Assembly (NCBI GenBank): GCA_964592255.1
Contig: CAZQCI010000012.1
Location: 1 to 34,098 of the forward strand
Origin: CAZQCI01 sp964592255
Lineage (GTDB): Bacteria; UBA10199; SBBF01
Direction of reading: 5' to 3'
DNA length: 34,098 nucleotides
The notes under the pieces were generated by a model. The model was not told the origin of the DNA. It saw nothing but the letters and a program-made list of their open reading frames with translations, and searched no databases. The position numbers were made by a program, and so were the translations under genes. Of the stretch, positions 32,301 to 34,098 are shown one piece after another (the first letter of the stretch is position 1; the number at the start of each line of letters is the position of its first letter).

Positions 32301-32987
32301 GGAACCGTAGCTGATAGCAGGGATTGTAACGATATAGACTCTTTTATTTACCCAGGGGCAGAAGAAATTTGTGATGGTATCGACAACAACTGTGATGGAG
32401 CCACAGATGAAAACTTAACCACCAGCACTTACTATGTAGACCAAGATGGCGATGGCTTTGGCGACCCTAACAGCAACACAGTGTCCAGCTGTGATGTTGT
32501 CAGTGGTTACGTAACTGACAACACCGATTGTAACGATACAGACCCTTATATTTATCCGGGCGCTGAAGAAATTTGCGATAATGCCGACAACAACTGTGAT
32601 GGAGCCACTGATGAAGGAATAGCTTCATCCTGCAATCCAGGAAACGGAACACCTGCATCACCTCCTGCCAGCACAGGAACCAACGGCAGCACAACCAATA
32701 ACGGTACAGGAAGTGGATCTGGTATAGTTAATGCCGGATCAACTACAGGAGGCAGTACCGGAAGTGGCCAAACCACAGGTGAAGCAGGAAGCGAACCTTC
32801 CGCCACAGGCAGTAATCAAATGCAAATTCATGGTTCCGCACAGGGCTGTTCGCTACAAGCATCTGATGCTAGCACTCAAGGAACCATAACCATGATGTTG
32901 TTATTTGCTTCTTTCCTAACAGTTCTTCTCATTCATGGACGTCACATGAGAATGGTTAAAGGGATTGCACTGTCAGTAAAAAAATAA
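29364..32987 (+). CDS. MopE-related surface protein: CSLREA-type start, beta-helix, eight metal-binding-type repeats, C-terminal anchor
   Basis: 1207 residues. A signal peptide (1-26, ending VHA) is followed by CSLRDAI (47-53), the CSLREA-type motif. Glycine-rich beta-helix turns run to about 370 (GGGISIH, GGGIYCN, GGGLWLS, GGGLFI, GGGLYVI). A choice-of-anchor-Q-like segment follows (DNGGSLESVMIGPDSAAINAGD to CDIGAVE, about 410-463). Eight repeats with DxDGDGxGD...YPGAEEICD..DNNCDG come next (about 461-1085). A Gly/Ser/Thr linker leads to GCSL, a hydrophobic helix and a basic end (HGRHMRMVK), which reads as a sorting signal. The DxDGDG loops suggest Ca2+ binding; the related Methylococcus MopE binds copper. 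Likely a large secreted or surface adhesin-like protein. No Shine-Dalgarno is visible. Domain calls are firm; function is inferred. Confidence 0.9.
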   Translation: MGNVFKKIFFSLLVLTFILTGLQVHAATYTVNTSTDEYDASCSDGDCSLRDAILLSNTSTTVDDTITFDPTYAPYNITLSVMSGTNSDRKGDLDIKDSVTIVGLGESDTIINGGAIDRVFDISGNTTVTMSDLTIEGGFTNQSVIGPNNVYGGGISIHGSSSTSPTLIASNITIQNNEAEYSGGGIYCNNALVQLDHISFLSNTATRVEGGGLWLSNCDSSTVSSSLFDSNVAGSDGGGLFILHASDVLVSYSLFSNNTAIKNGGAINVEPFTPPGSTASLSVVNSTMANNTAVLGGGLYVIYDSVINLHSVTIAGNSSTDSSISGAGIFNAGSNSTINIKNSLVAGNTSAFAGSDDCYNGGSVGTPSYFNSYGYNGIPTATCNYTPVSSDVTTESASFDLDALADNGGSLESVMIGPDSAAINAGDCSAMDTLIDAITDDQRGEARDSYCDIGAVETIPTWHPDADGDGFGDENGTPIVTVDQPEGYLLNHTDCQDSDPGIYPGAEEICDGVDNNCDDVIDENLTDCATATIVDTPASPTTWYNDADGDGFGDNSMTTTAVDQPAGYVSVGDDCDDEDSYVYPGAEELCDGIDNNCDGNVDENLVISTYYPDVDGDGFGDASADISSTIESCDVIEGYSDNNSDCNDADPYIYPGAEEICDGTDNNCDGTIDENLVTSTYYPDVDGDGYGDASADISSIIETCDAVSGYVVDNTDCNDSDAGIYPGTEEICDGADNNCDGAIDEGMTTGACAPAETPADPTPATPDPEPSTSTWYTDADGDGYGDASSPVTAVSQPEGTVTDSSDCNDTNPGIYPGAEEICDGADNNCDGSTDENLTVSTYYVDQDGDGFGDPNSNTTTSCSTVSGYVTDNTDCDDVDALIYPGAEEICDSVDNNCDGNIDEGMTTGACAPAEIPADPTPSDPTPPADSSTPPEESTPPEATPPASDPTPSTSTWYTDADGDGYGDVSSPVTAVNQPAGTVADSRDCNDIDSFIYPGAEEICDGIDNNCDGATDENLTTSTYYVDQDGDGFGDPNSNTVSSCDVVSGYVTDNTDCNDTDPYIYPGAEEICDNADNNCDGATDEGIASSCNPGNGTPASPPASTGTNGSTTNNGTGSGSGIVNAGSTTGGSTGSGQTTGEAGSEPSATGSNQMQIHGSAQGCSLQASDASTQGTITMMLLFASFLTVLLIHGRHMRMVKGIALSVKK
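30744..32620 (+). repeat. Eight MopE-type coding repeats in two alternating subtypes
   Basis: Repeats 1, 2, 5 and 7 begin T-W and carry a VxQPxG segment. Repeats 3, 4, 6 and 8 begin T-Y and carry an extra Cys before xxGY. A Cys-bearing tail (GMTTGACAPAE or GIASSCNPG) follows 4, 6 and 8. The order is A A B B, A B, A B. The last two A-B pairs start 543 bases apart (31686 and 32229) and are very alike at DNA level, so the array grew by duplication of a two-repeat unit. Confidence 0.9.
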
Positions 32988-33008
32988 AATTCTCTGGGGA
33001 TATTCCTT

Positions 33009-33036
33009 AAACAACCCATCGGGGTTTAGTTTTTTA
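33009..33036 (+). terminator. Probable terminator of the MopE-like gene
   Basis: AACCC (33013-33017), loop ATCG, GGGTT (33022-33026), then TAG and a run of six T. It stands 21 bases after the stop codon. The stem is short, hence moderate confidence. Confidence 0.55.
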
Positions 33037-33039
33037 ATT

Positions 33040-33145
33040 CTATAGTAATTCGACTTTTGCCGAGTACGTCAGTGCCCGGCAAAAGTCAGATATTACTTAT
33101 GGTTGCACAAAATAGACTGTACCAATTGAAAGTTAATCAACCATA
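33040..33145. repeat. 106-bp perfect structured repeat, copy 2
   Basis: All 106 bases match 9067-9172, with the same double stem-loop. Here it follows the terminator of the MopE-like gene rather than preceding a start codon. The flanking bases differ on both sides, so the unit ends are sharp. Confidence 0.9.
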
Positions 33146-33186
33146 GTTAAACTCTTCACCTTCCCCGAATTGATAGAGTCGTATAG

Positions 33187-33304
33187 GTCATCCCGGCCAA
33201 AGCCGGGATCTATGTTTCAACAAGCCACAGAGTGGCAAGCCACATTGTGGTAGACTCATCATGTTCAGAAAGACTGGATTCCGGCTCACTACCGCCGGAA
33301 TGAC
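33187..33304. repeat. Compound palindromic intergenic repeat, locus E
   Basis: GTCATCCCGGCCAAAGCCGGGATC on the left and CTGGATTCCGG..CCGGAATGAC on the right face each other. Between them the octamer AAGCCACA occurs twice. This is the best-kept copy of the family in the window. Short ORFs crossing it are not real. Confidence 0.8.
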
Positions 33305-33400
33305 GGATTGGCTTGTAGGCTGCCTTGCTCTGGACAATGTCTTGACGAGTATAATTTGCGTAAGGTTTTTGAAGTAAACTAAGGCTGGAACAAAACACTG

Positions 33401-33416
33401 GTTCACAATTGTGAAC
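33401..33416. promoter_or_regulatory. Operator-like palindrome 3, GTTCACAATTGTGAAC
   Basis: A perfect 16-bp palindrome with the same core as the sites at 29103 and 29291. A TTGACT box follows at 33424-33429 and TAAGAT at 33445-33450 (15-base spacing, short). No gene starts next to it; the nearest genes end here on both sides, so it may control an untranslated RNA or be a stray copy. Confidence 0.6.
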
Positions 33417-33460
33417 TTTTCTGTTGACTCCTGATTTAAGTCTATAAGATAAAGTTATTC

Positions 33461-33510
33461 CTCCCCATCAAGGGTGGGAAACGCACTTTTCCCCCCTTGA
33501 TGGAAGGGGG
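33461..33510. repeat. Imperfect long hairpin in the spacer
   Basis: CCCCATCAAGGG..GGGAAA pairs with TTTCCCCCCTTGATGG around a five-base loop. It shares the C/G-block style of the MITE-like element at 6419 but lacks its ends and has no visible target duplication. It could also end a short transcript from the region of the palindrome at 33401. Confidence 0.55.
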
Positions 33511-33566
33511 TCAGTTGAATTTTTAAAAACTCTTACACCAGAATATGCTAAAAAATTCTTCTTTAA

Positions 33567-34098
33567 CTATTCGGCTGTTTTGAAACTCTCTTTTTGTTTA
33601 CCATTGATTAAAATTCTACCTACATCAACAGATTCTCCTTTTCCTCCAGCCTTATCCATCCAATCCATAGTTTGATAAATACTTTTTACAGCTGAAGCTG
33701 CAAGTATGTTTTGCACAGCAGTCATACCAGTGATTGCATTAGAAAGAGACTCATTGCCTACAACAGCTCTTTGAGAAAAACGAATCCAACCTGTTTGAGG
33801 GTCATAGAGCGTCTCTCCACTTAAACCAATGACAGTACCCGCATCTATATCATCAATATAATCCTGAATATCTTCATCGTCTTTATTAGGGAAAATATTT
33901 TTTAATACGGCTTTATTTTGAGGCTCGCTTAACCAATCCTGCCATAGCTTTTCAGTTTCTGCATTGGTTTTCCCTTTCACAAGGTCCCATTTAATTTTAA
34001 GAGGGGTGGTAGTAGTTGCGGGTTGTTCCGTATAAGAAAAAACCGCGGGAGCCCTCATACCATAATCTTTAAGGACATTAATACCCCATTTTTTTTTC
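33567..34098 (-). CDS. Unknown protein, 5'-truncated at the window edge
   Basis: The frame stays open to the last base of the window (upstream codons read KKKWGINVLKDYG before the Met at 34058), so the gene very probably starts outside and that Met is internal. The visible part is hydrophilic: an acidic stretch (NKDDEDIQDYIDDIDAG), then YDPQTGWIRFSQRAVVG and a helical TGMTAVQNILAASAVKSIYQ. I recognise no domain, and there is no membrane segment. The 3' end faces the repeat-rich spacer 32988-33566. Confidence 0.7.
   Translation of the reverse strand, partial: KKKWGINVLKDYGMRAPAVFSYTEQPATTTTPLKIKWDLVKGKTNAETEKLWQDWLSEPQNKAVLKNIFPNKDDEDIQDYIDDIDAGTVIGLSGETLYDPQTGWIRFSQRAVVGNESLSNAITGMTAVQNILAASAVKSIYQTMDWMDKAGGKGESVDVGRILINGKQKESFKTAE

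Noticed and set aside
30744..32620. CRISPR-like or non-coding tandem array
   Set aside because: The repeats are in frame, about 180-280 bases long and encode the MopE-type motif; there are no short identical repeats with unique spacers.
33188..33406. 72-codon minus-strand ORF in the right spacer
   Set aside because: It reads through the compound palindrome at 33187-33304 and has no ribosome binding site or coding-like composition.

Overview
The window reads like a scaffold from an uncultivated Gram-negative bacterium, most likely from one of the deltaproteobacteria-related lineages. The reasons are outer-membrane-type proteins (a barrel protein ending in Phe, a DUF3187-like protein), a proteobacterial-type PlsB, a kinase-style AAA/TPR protein, MopE-type repeats with a Cys-containing C-terminal anchor, and moderately AT-rich coding sequence. 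A run of ten N inside plsB marks a scaffold join. I cannot name the genus.

Layout. Positions 1-2464: 3' part of an AAA+/TPR signalling ATPase and a tiny HisKA-like protein, closed by a symmetric terminator. 2555-4395 (minus): Ste24-like M48 protease followed by an FKBP-type isomerase lipoprotein. 4661-6418 (plus): KirBac-like channel coupled to a pirin, then a 31-residue membrane peptide. 6419-9172: an accessory patch, with a MITE-like element carrying an 8-bp target duplication, an 827-residue orphan with a methyltransferase fold, and a 106-bp structured repeat that recurs exactly 24 kb away. 9315-15775 (minus): a tight operon of a DUF3187-like gene, glmU, glmS and pcrA/uvrD. 15868-16803 (minus): trxB. 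16893-20084 (plus): a three-part envelope protein with a metalloprotease-like domain, a beta-propeller and an outer-membrane barrel. 20094-26135: two divergent units around one promoter region, with radical SAM and nucleotidyltransferase/CDP-alcohol phosphotransferase genes leftward and a flippase-like membrane protein and plsB rightward. This looks like a polar-lipid locus. 26411-29021: a small Cys-rich exported protein, a NadD-NAD kinase fusion and an 8-Cys orphan. 29364-32987: a 1207-residue surface protein with a beta-helix, eight MopE-type repeats and a C-terminal anchor. 32988-34098: repeat-rich spacer and the 3' end of an unknown gene.

Themes. UDP-GlcNAc supply (glmU, glmS) sits with an envelope gene. 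The NadD-NadK fusion could couple the last two steps to NADP, the cofactor that trxB depends on. The radical SAM, CDP-alcohol phosphotransferase, flippase-like and PlsB set suggests production of an unusual phospholipid. Three palindromes of the form GTTCAC-N4/5-GTGAAC, two of them between the divergent orphan and the MopE-like gene, point to an unidentified shared regulator. The spacers hold three separate small-repeat families: a 106-bp double stem-loop, a MITE-like long palindrome, and a compound GTCAT-CCCG / CGGGATCC element at five sites. Among the features that look least described are the 106-bp repeat, the operator set with the 8-Cys and MopE-like genes, and the lipid locus.
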